The notes beneath the pieces were generated by a model. The model ran no database searches. It was given only the letters and a program-made list of their open reading frames with translations, and was not told where the DNA came from. From the NCBI GenBank assembly GCA_028693775.1, contig JAQUUS010000078.1:1-7225 (forward strand): a stretch of DNA of 7,225 nt, read 5' to 3'. Shown here piece after piece: positions 1-5,862 of the stretch (the stretch's first letter is position 1; every line of letters starts with the position of its first letter). This DNA is from Alphaproteobacteria bacterium. Lineage in GTDB: Bacteria; Pseudomonadota; Alphaproteobacteria; UBA9219. The position numbers and the translations under genes are program-made.

Positions 1-310
1 GGTGCCTTCGCCCGGAAATCAGCGAAAGGCAGTTGCGGACCTCATCCAGCGTTCGCGCTTTGGGTAACGCCCGCCGCCCTACGGCAACGACCGTATCGGC
101 CGCGAGGATGTGGCAGTCTTTTTCTTCTCTGACTGCTACCGCGTGGAGCTTCTCAAGCGCCATCCGCTCCGCCCATGCGCGGGGATGCTCCCTGCTCCCG
201 GCCTTTTCTTCAATTTCCGCAGCAACGACGCGATCCGGGACGATTCCGATATCCGCCAAAAGCGCCAGCCTGCGGGGCGAAGACGACCCTAGTACAAATG
301 GACGATTCAT
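1..310 (-). CDS. maf: Maf-type nucleoside triphosphate pyrophosphatase, partial (N-terminal part)
   Basis: Reading the minus strand from ATG at 310 gives 103 codons before the window edge. Maf proteins are cytoplasmic house-cleaning enzymes that hydrolyse non-canonical or excess nucleoside triphosphates to the monophosphate and pyrophosphate, and they are linked to septum inhibition. Family marks visible are the N-terminal phosphate-binding motif GSSSPRR (residues 8-14), the central ILAADTVV (68-75) with the conserved Asp72, then ALPKART and LISGRRH (98-103), in the right order and spacing. A complete member is about 190-200 residues, so roughly half is here. The start could equally be the adjacent in-frame ATG at 313; 310 is preferred because MNRPFVL resembles other family members. 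No strong ribosome binding site is visible. The gene is transcribed divergently from eipB. The substrate subclass (dTTP/UTP or m7GTP type) cannot be decided from this half. Confidence 0.88.
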   Translation of the reverse strand, partial: MNRPFVLGSSSPRRLALLADIGIVPDRVVAAEIEEKAGSREHPRAWAERMALEKLHAVAVREEKDCHILAADTVVAVGRRALPKARTLDEVRNCLSLISGRRH

Positions 311-379
311 CATTTCAAAAACTCATTTCAGCCTTTATTGCAAGGCCTCCCGTCCTTTGAAGGCGGCCCTATGAAAAAC

Positions 380-409
380 TTGACAATATGTTAACATTAT
401 TTCGGCTAT
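380..409 (+). promoter_or_regulatory. Possible sigma-70-type promoter for the eipB-divK-pleD cluster
   Basis: TTGACA at 380-385 is a perfect -35 hexamer. With an 18-base spacer, the -10 would be GGCTAT at 404-409, which is weak against the Escherichia coli consensus. It lies in the only sizeable gap before eipB, 38-67 bases from the GTG start, which is a plausible position. The -35 is seen directly; promoter activity is inferred. The rest of the 311-446 gap is AT-rich and must also hold the divergent maf promoter, but I see no convincing hexamer pair for it. Confidence 0.45.
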
Positions 410-426
410 TAGATAGGTTCTTTCAA

Positions 427-439
427 CCTCCCCGGAGGG
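427..439 (+). promoter_or_regulatory. Shine-Dalgarno of eipB inside a small inverted repeat
   Basis: GGAGGG at 434-439 is a strong Shine-Dalgarno lying 7 bases, all T, before the GTG at 447, and it decides that start. Just upstream, CCTCC at 427-431 is complementary to GGAGG at 434-438, so CCTC/GAGG can fold with a four-base loop over the ribosome binding site. The following run of seven T residues makes the element look like a miniature intrinsic terminator, but the stem is very short. Confidence 0.6.
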
Positions 440-446
440 TTTTTTT

Positions 447-1310
447 GTGCGTCGTCTTCCGTTCATATCCCGCTTGAGCCTGACAGGAGCAGTTTTCCTC
501 TGCCTCATGGGATCCGCCTATGCGGCCGCCGGGACGACCACGCCTGTTTCGGCCGCCAAGCCCTATGCTTTTACCCCGCACAAGGCCGTCTATAAGATGA
601 AGATGGGATCGTCGAAAAACGGAAGCTCCGTATCCGACGTTTCGGGAACCATGACCTTCGAATGGCGCGACGCTTGCGACGCATGGACCATCAAGCAACG
701 CATGAGCCTGCATTTCGGCTATTCAGACGGCGACGTTCAGGATCTTGTCAGCAACGAGCTGACCTGGGAATCCAAGGACGGCAAAAACTATAACTTCAAT
801 ATTCACAGATCCACCGGCGGCGCAGAAAGCGAAGCCTATCGCGGCAAGGCCATTCAAAACGACGACGGCACGGTTTCCGTCACTTACAGCCTGCCCGAGA
901 GAAAGACCGTTACCTTCCCGGCAGGAACCCTCTTTCCAACCGCTCATACCGCTTTGATTTTGCAAAACGCAGAAGGCGGAGAAAAGTTCTTCTCGCGGCA
1001 GGTTTTTGACGGAGCCGACGAAGAAGGATCGAGCGATATCAGCGTTTTTGTTTTGCCCCGCAAGACCAAGGACAAGGAACCAGCCGTCAAGAAAAAAATC
1101 GGGAAGAGCCCGCTTTTGGCTCAGGCCTCGTGGCCGACGCATCTCGCTTTTTTCAAGGCAGGCACCGAAACCGGGGAACCGGACTATGAGATGGATATTA
1201 ACCTTCTACCAAACGGAGTTGCGCGCTATATGAAGGTCGATTATGGAGACTTCTCCGTCGTCGGCACTCTCGAAGACATTCAAACGTTACGCCCGCAAAA
1301 TTGCCCATGA
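447..1310 (+). CDS. eipB: EipB-family periplasmic cell envelope integrity protein (DUF1849)
   Basis: This 287-residue protein starts with a Sec signal peptide: MRRLPF, then a hydrophobic stretch to about residue 23, and a likely cleavage after AYA or AAA near residues 26-28. The rest is the DUF1849/EipB domain, a spiral-like beta-barrel in the periplasm. In Brucella, EipB is needed for envelope integrity and its fold is held by a disulfide between a Cys in the first third and one near the C-terminus. Both are present here: Cys77 in RDACDAW and Cys286, the second-last residue. Cys19 is inside the signal peptide. Charged segments (for example KTKDKEPAVKKKIGK, about residues 206-220) look like surface loops. 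The GTG start follows a strong Shine-Dalgarno. The stop overlaps the divK start as ATGA, which implies translational coupling. The family assignment is firm; the exact role in this organism is inferred from Brucella. Confidence 0.87.
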   Translation: MRRLPFISRLSLTGAVFLCLMGSAYAAAGTTTPVSAAKPYAFTPHKAVYKMKMGSSKNGSSVSDVSGTMTFEWRDACDAWTIKQRMSLHFGYSDGDVQDLVSNELTWESKDGKNYNFNIHRSTGGAESEAYRGKAIQNDDGTVSVTYSLPERKTVTFPAGTLFPTAHTALILQNAEGGEKFFSRQVFDGADEEGSSDISVFVLPRKTKDKEPAVKKKIGKSPLLAQASWPTHLAFFKAGTETGEPDYEMDINLLPNGVARYMKVDYGDFSVVGTLEDIQTLRPQNCP

Positions 1311-1687
1311 CTTACGACATGCACCGCAAGAAACTCGTGATGATCGTTGAGGACAACGAGTTGAACCTCAAGCTCTTCCGAGATCTCCTCGAAGCTCACG
1401 GATACGCGACGCTGCATACGCATGACGGATTCCAGGTTCTGGATATGGTTCGCCAAAACCGCCCGGATCTGATCCTCATGGATATTCAGCTCCCGGAAGT
1501 TTCGGGCATCGAAGTTACCGGATGGCTCAAGGCTGACGAAGAACTCAAGAAAATCCCCGTTATCGCCATTACAGCTTTCGCCATGCGCGGCGACGAAGAA
1601 AAAATTCGCGCAGCGGGATGCGACGATTATCTTTCCAAGCCTATTGCCGTTCACCAGTTCATCGCAACAGTCAAAAAGTATCTCTAG
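1307..1687 (+). CDS. divK: DivK single-domain response regulator of cell division and polarity
   Basis: A stand-alone receiver domain of 126 residues, with no output domain. DivK is phosphorylated and dephosphorylated by DivJ/PleC/PdhS kinases and acts by protein contact, notably with DivL, to lower CckA-CtrA activity. The start of the domain, IVEDNELN with Glu15/Asp16, and the block FRDLLEAHGY are classic DivK. The phosphoacceptor is Asp59 in LILMDIQLPEVSG, the switch Thr is Thr89 in AITAFAMRGDE, and the conserved Lys is Lys111 in YLSKP. The ATG at 1307 overlaps the eipB stop in ATGA and is chosen for coupling. ATG at 1319 (MHRKKLVMIVEDN) gives a length closer to Caulobacter DivK and is a real alternative; neither has a good Shine-Dalgarno. 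pleD follows 20 bases downstream, the same gene order as in Caulobacter and many relatives. Confidence 0.95.
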   Translation: MTYDMHRKKLVMIVEDNELNLKLFRDLLEAHGYATLHTHDGFQVLDMVRQNRPDLILMDIQLPEVSGIEVTGWLKADEELKKIPVIAITAFAMRGDEEKIRAAGCDDYLSKPIAVHQFIATVKKYL

Positions 1688-1707
1688 GGGATGCCTTACG
1701 CTTTACA

Positions 1708-3087
1708 ATGTCTGCTCGAATCCTGATCGTCGACGACACACCTCTCAACGTCAAGCTTCTCGCCGCAAAGCTTGCGCGCGATTACTATGTCGTTTCGTCG
1801 GCGTCGAACGGAGTCGAGGCCCTTAAAAAAGTCGCAGAGGAAAAGCCGGATCTCATCCTCCTCGATGTCATGATGCCGGAAATGGATGGCTTCGAAACCT
1901 GCAAGCGCCTCAAGGACGATCCGGCTACGTCCCATATCCCCATCGTCATCATCACCGCTCTGACGGACGTAGAGGATCGGGTCAAGGGTCTCGCGGCAGG
2001 CGCCGACGACTTCCTTGCAAAGCCGATCAACGATCTCGCCCTCATGGCGCGCATCCGCTCGCTTTTGCGCATGAAGATCCTCATGGACGAATGGCGCTCC
2101 CGCGAGGCCACGGCTTTGCAGCTTTCGCCGGAGCTAGCCGAAGCTCTTTCGGATCCGCTCAGCATTCGCAACAGCCGGATCCTGATTCTCGACGACACGG
2201 GCTCCGACAGCGGCATGATTCGCGCCTCTCTTACGCCGCTTTCAGCCTATACCGCCACGGCCAAGTCCGTCGAAGAGGCGGAGACCATTCTTAAAAACGG
2301 CTCTTACGACGTCGTATTCTCGAAGCTCGATCTCGCGAACGAGGACGGCCTTGCGGTTTGCCCCCTGCTGAGATCCAATCCGGCGACACGGCACATCCCC
2401 ATTCTGCTTCTCGCCAACGGCGACGATATCGAGCGGATCGCCCGGGGACTCGATCTCGGTGCCAGCGATTATCTTCTCCGGCCTTTCGACGTGAACGAAC
2501 TGTTCGCACGCACGCGCACGCAGCTCAGGCACAAGCGCAACTATGACCGGCTGCGCAGCGGCATCGAGCACAATCTTCAGCTTGCCCTTGTCGATCCGCT
2601 GACGGGCGCGTTCAACAGACGTTATCTCGACGCCCATTTCCCGCGCTTCGTTCAACTGGCGACCGAAAACCGCAAGCCCTTGTCGGTTTTGATGATCGAT
2701 ATCGATTTTTTCAAGCGCGTCAACGATACCTACATGCATGCCGCGGGCGACGCCGTTTTGCGCGAAATCGCTCAACGCATTTCGAGCAACGTCAGGCCGT
2801 CCGATTTCTTCGTCCGCATGGGCGGCGAGGAATTCCTTATCGTCATGCCGGGCACGGAGCTTGAAAACGCCGAGAAAATCGCCCAGCGTTTGCGCGGCCG
2901 CGTCGAGCAGCCTCCGTTCAATCTTCCGGACGGGCAAAAGATCCCCGTGACCATCAGCCTCGGCGTCGCCGAAACCTATCCTCACAAAGACCCCTCTCCC
3001 ATCGCCGTTATCGACCGCGCAGATCAGGCTTTGGCCTGCGCCAAGCAGCAGGGCCGCAACAGGGTCGTTGCCGATCGCCTGCCATGA
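1708..3087 (+). CDS. pleD: PleD response regulator diguanylate cyclase (REC-REC-GGDEF)
   Basis: This 459-residue cytoplasmic protein matches PleD end to end (Caulobacter PleD is about 454). It makes cyclic di-GMP from two GTP when phosphorylated and dimerised, and controls polar development. The first receiver (residues 1-120) has MSARILIVDD and phosphoacceptor Asp53 in LLDVMMPEMDG, with Thr83 and Lys105. The second receiver (about 155-275) carries Lys206 where the acceptor Asp should be, so it is a pseudo-receiver, as in PleD. The GGDEF domain (about 290-455) has DPLTG (Asp296), metal-binding IDIDFF (Asp331), the active site GGEEF (372-376) and an intact inhibitory I-site RxxD, Arg363 to Asp366. 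NDTYMHAAGD (339-348) has Met where the family has Gly. The frame is open further upstream inside divK, but ATG 1708 is the only sensible start. Its nearest Shine-Dalgarno-like AGGGG is 17 bases away, too far. Confidence 0.95.
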   Translation: MSARILIVDDTPLNVKLLAAKLARDYYVVSSASNGVEALKKVAEEKPDLILLDVMMPEMDGFETCKRLKDDPATSHIPIVIITALTDVEDRVKGLAAGADDFLAKPINDLALMARIRSLLRMKILMDEWRSREATALQLSPELAEALSDPLSIRNSRILILDDTGSDSGMIRASLTPLSAYTATAKSVEEAETILKNGSYDVVFSKLDLANEDGLAVCPLLRSNPATRHIPILLLANGDDIERIARGLDLGASDYLLRPFDVNELFARTRTQLRHKRNYDRLRSGIEHNLQLALVDPLTGAFNRRYLDAHFPRFVQLATENRKPLSVLMIDIDFFKRVNDTYMHAAGDAVLREIAQRISSNVRPSDFFVRMGGEEFLIVMPGTELENAEKIAQRLRGRVEQPPFNLPDGQKIPVTISLGVAETYPHKDPSPIAVIDRADQALACAKQQGRNRVVADRLP

Positions 3088-3824
3088 CACAAACCGCCTG
3101 CGTATTCGACCGCGCCCTGGTCAGACGCCATCTTGATCGCGCGCGGCCGGGTTTTGCAAAACACAGCGCCCTTTTTGACGACACGTCCGCCCAGCTCACC
3201 GAGCGGCTGGGCGAAATCAGGCGGCCTTTTGCGAACGCCCTCGACCTAAGCCCTTATCCTTTTCTCGAAAAGCACAGGATCGTTCCGAACGCGGACAGCC
3301 TCATCTGCGAAGAGGAAAACCTTTCTTTCGCCCCCGATACGTTCGACCTCATTGCCAGCAATCTCGGCATGCAATGGGTCAATGACCTTCCGGATACGCT
3401 TGCGAAAATCCACACGATCCTCAGACCGGACGGGCTTTTTCTTTCCGCCCTGATCGGGGGCCGGAGCCTTTTTGAGCTGCGCGAATGCCTGACAGAGGCC
3501 GAAATGACCGTTTCCGGCGGCCTGAGCCCCCGTTTTTCGCCCAATCTCGATTTGCGGACGGCCGGTGACCTCATGCGCCGCGCGGGCTTTCATCTCCCTG
3601 TGGTCGATATCGAAACCGTTACGCTCATGTACAAGGACGCCTTCGATCTCATGCGCGACCTGCGCGGCATGGGCCAGACAAACGCCCACTCCCAGAGGCT
3701 CAGGCATCCGACCCGGCGCGCCGTTTTCGACGAAGCCGACCGGCTTTACCGGCAACGCTTCGGGACTTCGGACGGGACGGTTCCGGCCAGCTTCGAAATC
3801 GTTTACCTTCACGGGTGGAAGTAA
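3084..3824 (+). CDS. NDUFAF5-like (complex I assembly factor type) methyltransferase-fold protein lacking SAM motif I
   Basis: The 246-residue protein begins VFDRALVRRH and ends VPASFEIVYLHGWK. In between it has QWVNDLP (97-103), ILRPDGLFL (112-120), GGRSLFELR (125-133), GGLSPRFSP and DLMRDLRGMGQTN. This is the pattern of the alphaproteobacterial proteins related to human NDUFAF5, which hydroxylates an arginine of the NDUFS7 subunit during complex I assembly; BioC is a more distant relative. Family members normally read ALDLGCGxG followed by an acidic SAM-contact segment. Here ALDL (52-55) runs straight into SPYPFLEKHR, and about 24 residues are missing before DTFDL (85-89). The frame is open throughout, with no sign of a frameshift. 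It may be a pseudoenzyme, a structural assembly factor or a diverged enzyme. The start overlaps the pleD stop as ATGA, so it is probably co-translated. Confidence 0.82.
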   Translation: MTQTACVFDRALVRRHLDRARPGFAKHSALFDDTSAQLTERLGEIRRPFANALDLSPYPFLEKHRIVPNADSLICEEENLSFAPDTFDLIASNLGMQWVNDLPDTLAKIHTILRPDGLFLSALIGGRSLFELRECLTEAEMTVSGGLSPRFSPNLDLRTAGDLMRRAGFHLPVVDIETVTLMYKDAFDLMRDLRGMGQTNAHSQRLRHPTRRAVFDEADRLYRQRFGTSDGTVPASFEIVYLHGWK

Positions 3825-3839
3825 TTGTTTTTCGCGCGC

Positions 3840-3855
3840 TTAACGCATTTTTAGT
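3840..3855 (+). promoter_or_regulatory. CtrA-box-like sequence upstream of the PAS kinase
   Basis: TTAA at 3840-3843 and TTAG at 3851-3854 are separated by exactly 7 bases, giving TTAAC-N6-TTAGT against the alphaproteobacterial CtrA consensus TTAA-N7-TTAA(C). One position of the core differs. The element sits in the 55-base gap before the kinase, 25-40 bases upstream of its ATG, where a promoter would be expected. No clear sigma-70 hexamers are seen beside it. Binding by CtrA is inference; the gap is AT-rich, so chance occurrence is possible. Confidence 0.35.
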
Positions 3856-3879
3856 TGTTTTGGCGCAAAAAAGCTTCAT

Positions 3880-5064
3880 ATGCTTACGGATCTCACACCT
3901 CTCTCGCGGGATGAACTTCTCGCCGAACTGCGCGAGTGCGCGCAACGGTATCGTGCGGTTTTTGAAAACGCGGATATCGGCATTTTCCATCTGACCAAGG
4001 AAGGAAAATGGACCAGCGCAAATCCTACGCTCGCGGAGATCCTTCATTACGACAGCCCGTCCGAGCTTCTGGCCGCCCAGCCCGATTATAACGGGAAATT
4101 CTTCGTCGATCCGAAGCAGCGGACGGCATGGCTTCAGGGCGCTTCGTCGAAAAAACGCCACGCCGAGGAATGCGCCGTCTACACGAAAGATGGTCTTGTT
4201 CGCTGGGTCAATCTCAGCGGCCACCAGACGCTCGACGCCAAGGATATCGGTTTCGAATGCACCCTTTACGATGTGACCGAACGCCGTCAGGCCGAGATGG
4301 TCACTCTTAACGCCAAGGAACAGGCCGATTTTGCGAACCGCAGCAAATCCGAATTCCTCGCGAATATGAGCCACGAGCTCCGAACCCCGCTCAATGCCAT
4401 CATCGGGTTCGCGGAAATCATCAAGGACCAGATGTTCGGCGAAGTCGGCGTTCCGCAGTACGTCGAATACGCCAACGATATTTACGACAGCGGCCAGCTT
4501 CTTCTCTCGCTCATCAACGACATTCTCGACATGTCGAAGATCGAGGCGGGCAAGCGCCAGCTCAAGGAAGTCACGCTGGATATGGAAGCCATCGCCCAGT
4601 CGGTGTCGCGCCTCGTCGCCGCGCGCGCCAAGGAAGGCCGCGTTCATCTCAATCTCGACATTCCGCCCGATTTCCCCGCGCTCAGAGGCGAGGAAAAGGC
4701 GATGAAGCAGATCCTCACCAATCTTCTGACCAACGCGGTCAAGTTTACGAACGAAGGCGGGATTGTGATGCTCTCGGGACGCATCGATCCTCAAAACCGC
4801 ATGGTCATTACGGTCTACGATACCGGCATCGGCATCGCGCCCAAGGATGTCGCCGTCGCCATGGCGCCCTTCGGCCAGATCGAAAGCTCTTTGAGCCGCA
4901 AGCATCAGGGCACGGGCCTCGGCCTTCCTCTCACAAAGGCGCTGGTCGAGCTCCATGGCGGCACGCTCGGCCTGACCAGCGAACTCGGCAAGGGAACGAC
5001 CGTTACGCTGACCTTCCCCGCCGCGCGTGTCGTTCCGAAGGATCTCAAGGCGCCTTTGATCTGA
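3880..5064 (+). CDS. PAS-domain sensor histidine kinase of the PleC/DivJ/PdhS type
   Basis: A 394-residue kinase without signal peptide or membrane segments, so cytoplasmic. A short N-terminal helix leads into a PAS domain (about 22-135, from YRAVFENADIGIFHLT to YDVTERR). The dimerisation/phosphotransfer domain follows, with FLANMSHELRTPLNAIIGF; phosphorylated His165, and Thr169 in the ExxT position needed for phosphatase activity. The segment YANDIYDSGQLLLSLINDIL then DMSKIEAGKRQL is typical of the PdhS family that acts on DivK and PleD. The ATPase domain shows the N box (NLLTNAVKF, 281-289), G1 (DTGIGI, 314-319), F box (PFGQIE, 330-335) and G2 (GTGLGL, 344-349), all intact. The ATG start has no clear Shine-Dalgarno. 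Its position close to divK-pleD supports a role as their kinase or phosphatase. I cannot say which named member (PleC, DivJ, PdhS, CckN) it represents. Confidence 0.9.
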   Translation: MLTDLTPLSRDELLAELRECAQRYRAVFENADIGIFHLTKEGKWTSANPTLAEILHYDSPSELLAAQPDYNGKFFVDPKQRTAWLQGASSKKRHAEECAVYTKDGLVRWVNLSGHQTLDAKDIGFECTLYDVTERRQAEMVTLNAKEQADFANRSKSEFLANMSHELRTPLNAIIGFAEIIKDQMFGEVGVPQYVEYANDIYDSGQLLLSLINDILDMSKIEAGKRQLKEVTLDMEAIAQSVSRLVAARAKEGRVHLNLDIPPDFPALRGEEKAMKQILTNLLTNAVKFTNEGGIVMLSGRIDPQNRMVITVYDTGIGIAPKDVAVAMAPFGQIESSLSRKHQGTGLGLPLTKALVELHGGTLGLTSELGKGTTVTLTFPAARVVPKDLKAPLI

Positions 5065-5145
5065 TGCGTTCCAACGGGTTATCCACGGCCACCACGCGCC
5101 TATTTTCCTCTTTATTTTGCCGCATTCTTCCGCCATGTTCAGGGC

Positions 5146-5787
5146 ATGAAAAAACATCTTCTTCTCACAGCCCTGTTTCTGGCGGCCTTTTTCCTCTCGC
5201 CTCAGGCGAATGCCGCTCCTGCGGAACCCGTCAAGACAGTCCTGACCGCACAGGACAAAAAAGATCTCGACCGCATCGAGGTCTATCTGAACGGCCTGAA
5301 GAACGTTTCCGCGGATTTCCTGCAAATCGACGATTCCGGCGGAATGATGCATGGCGACATTGCCATTTCGCGCCCCGGCAAGATGAAAGTTACCTACGAT
5401 CCACCCAGCAACGATTTTATCATTGCCGATGGCAGTTCCGTACATATCTGGGACGGGGAACTCAAGACGCAGACGAACGTCAATCAGGGAGCGAGCCTTG
5501 CGGAATTCATTCTCCGCGATCCGGTCAGGCTCGGAGGCGATGTGACGGTCTCGAAGATAAAACGGTTCCCCGCAAAAATCGAAATCACTCTGCATGAAAA
5601 CAAAGATCCCGGCGCAGGCAGCCTGACTCTCGTGTTCGAAGACAAGCCGCTCAAGCTTCGCCAATGGAAGGTCGTCGACGCGCAGGGCCGCCTGACCGGC
5701 GTCAATCTCGAAAACATGAGCGAGACCGCTTCGTTCCCGGAAAGCATGTTTGTGTTCGTGCCGCCCAGCTTCGTGCAAAATCAGTAA
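5146..5787 (+). CDS. lolA: LolA-family outer membrane lipoprotein carrier protein
   Basis: This 213-residue protein begins with a clear signal peptide: MKKH, a hydrophobic core, and cleavage after ANA at residue 23. LolA is the periplasmic chaperone that takes lipoproteins released by the LolCDE transporter and carries them to the outer membrane. The mature part shows the features of alphaproteobacterial LolA: an N-terminal helix ending YLNGLKNVSADFLQ, the strand ISRPGKMKVTYDPPS, then ADGSSVHIWDGE, AEFILRDPV, and the late strands LTLVFEDKPLKLRQWKVVDAQG. The length is close to the usual 200-210. The start has only AGGG one base before the ATG, too close for normal use, so initiation may be weak or use another route. 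It begins 81 bases after the histidine kinase stop in the same direction. I see no terminator between them. Confidence 0.87.
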   Translation: MKKHLLLTALFLAAFFLSPQANAAPAEPVKTVLTAQDKKDLDRIEVYLNGLKNVSADFLQIDDSGGMMHGDIAISRPGKMKVTYDPPSNDFIIADGSSVHIWDGELKTQTNVNQGASLAEFILRDPVRLGGDVTVSKIKRFPAKIEITLHENKDPGAGSLTLVFEDKPLKLRQWKVVDAQGRLTGVNLENMSETASFPESMFVFVPPSFVQNQ

Positions 5788-5847
5788 AAAACGCAGTAGG
5801 CTACAGGCTCAAGATATCCTATGCTGGGGGCTCGCTGTCCTCGATAT

Positions 5848-5853
5848 AAGGAG
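5848..5853 (+). promoter_or_regulatory. Strong ribosome binding site of sodB
   Basis: AAGGAG at 5848-5853 lies 9 bases before ATG 5863. It sets the start of the superoxide dismutase at 5863 rather than at the in-frame ATG 5821, whose extra 14 residues are absent from the family. It is one of the best Shine-Dalgarno sequences in the window and fits a highly expressed gene. The rest of the 5788-5862 gap shows no convincing promoter or terminator. Confidence 0.85.
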
Positions 5854-5862
5854 ACACATCTC

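Noticed and set aside
33..374. A 113-codon plus-strand open frame over the left end.
   Set aside because: It is the antisense shadow of the Maf gene, whose conserved motifs on the minus strand are clear. The Arg/Ser/Ala-rich translation shows no domain.
1618..1707. A 30-codon N-terminal extension of pleD reaching into divK.
   Set aside because: PleD proteins start at MSARIL; the extension only translates the divK end in another frame and resembles nothing in the family.
1691..1726. A short ATG frame between divK and pleD, 11 codons long, overlapping the pleD start.
   Set aside because: The AGGGG before it directly touches the ATG, so spacing is wrong, and the sequence shows no sign of selection.
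2242..3090. A 282-codon minus-strand open frame opposite pleD.
   Set aside because: It covers the well-conserved second receiver and GGDEF domain of PleD on the other strand and shows no recognisable domain; it is a codon-use shadow.
5079..5087. TTATCCACG, one base from a DnaA box, between the kinase and lolA.
   Set aside because: Only a single box, with no cluster, no AT-rich unwinding element and no origin-linked genes; a match this short is expected by chance.
3700..5778. A minus-strand open frame of 692 codons opposite the histidine kinase and lolA.
   Set aside because: Its codons are in exact register with those of the two plus-strand genes, so a stop would need TTA, CTA or TCA codons on the plus strand, and these are rare here. 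Its translation matches no family I recognise, while both plus-strand genes are clearly real.
5821..5862. An upstream in-frame ATG that would lengthen the superoxide dismutase by 14 residues.
   Set aside because: It has no Shine-Dalgarno, the extension is not found in the family, and a strong ribosome binding site lies inside it, directly serving ATG 5863.
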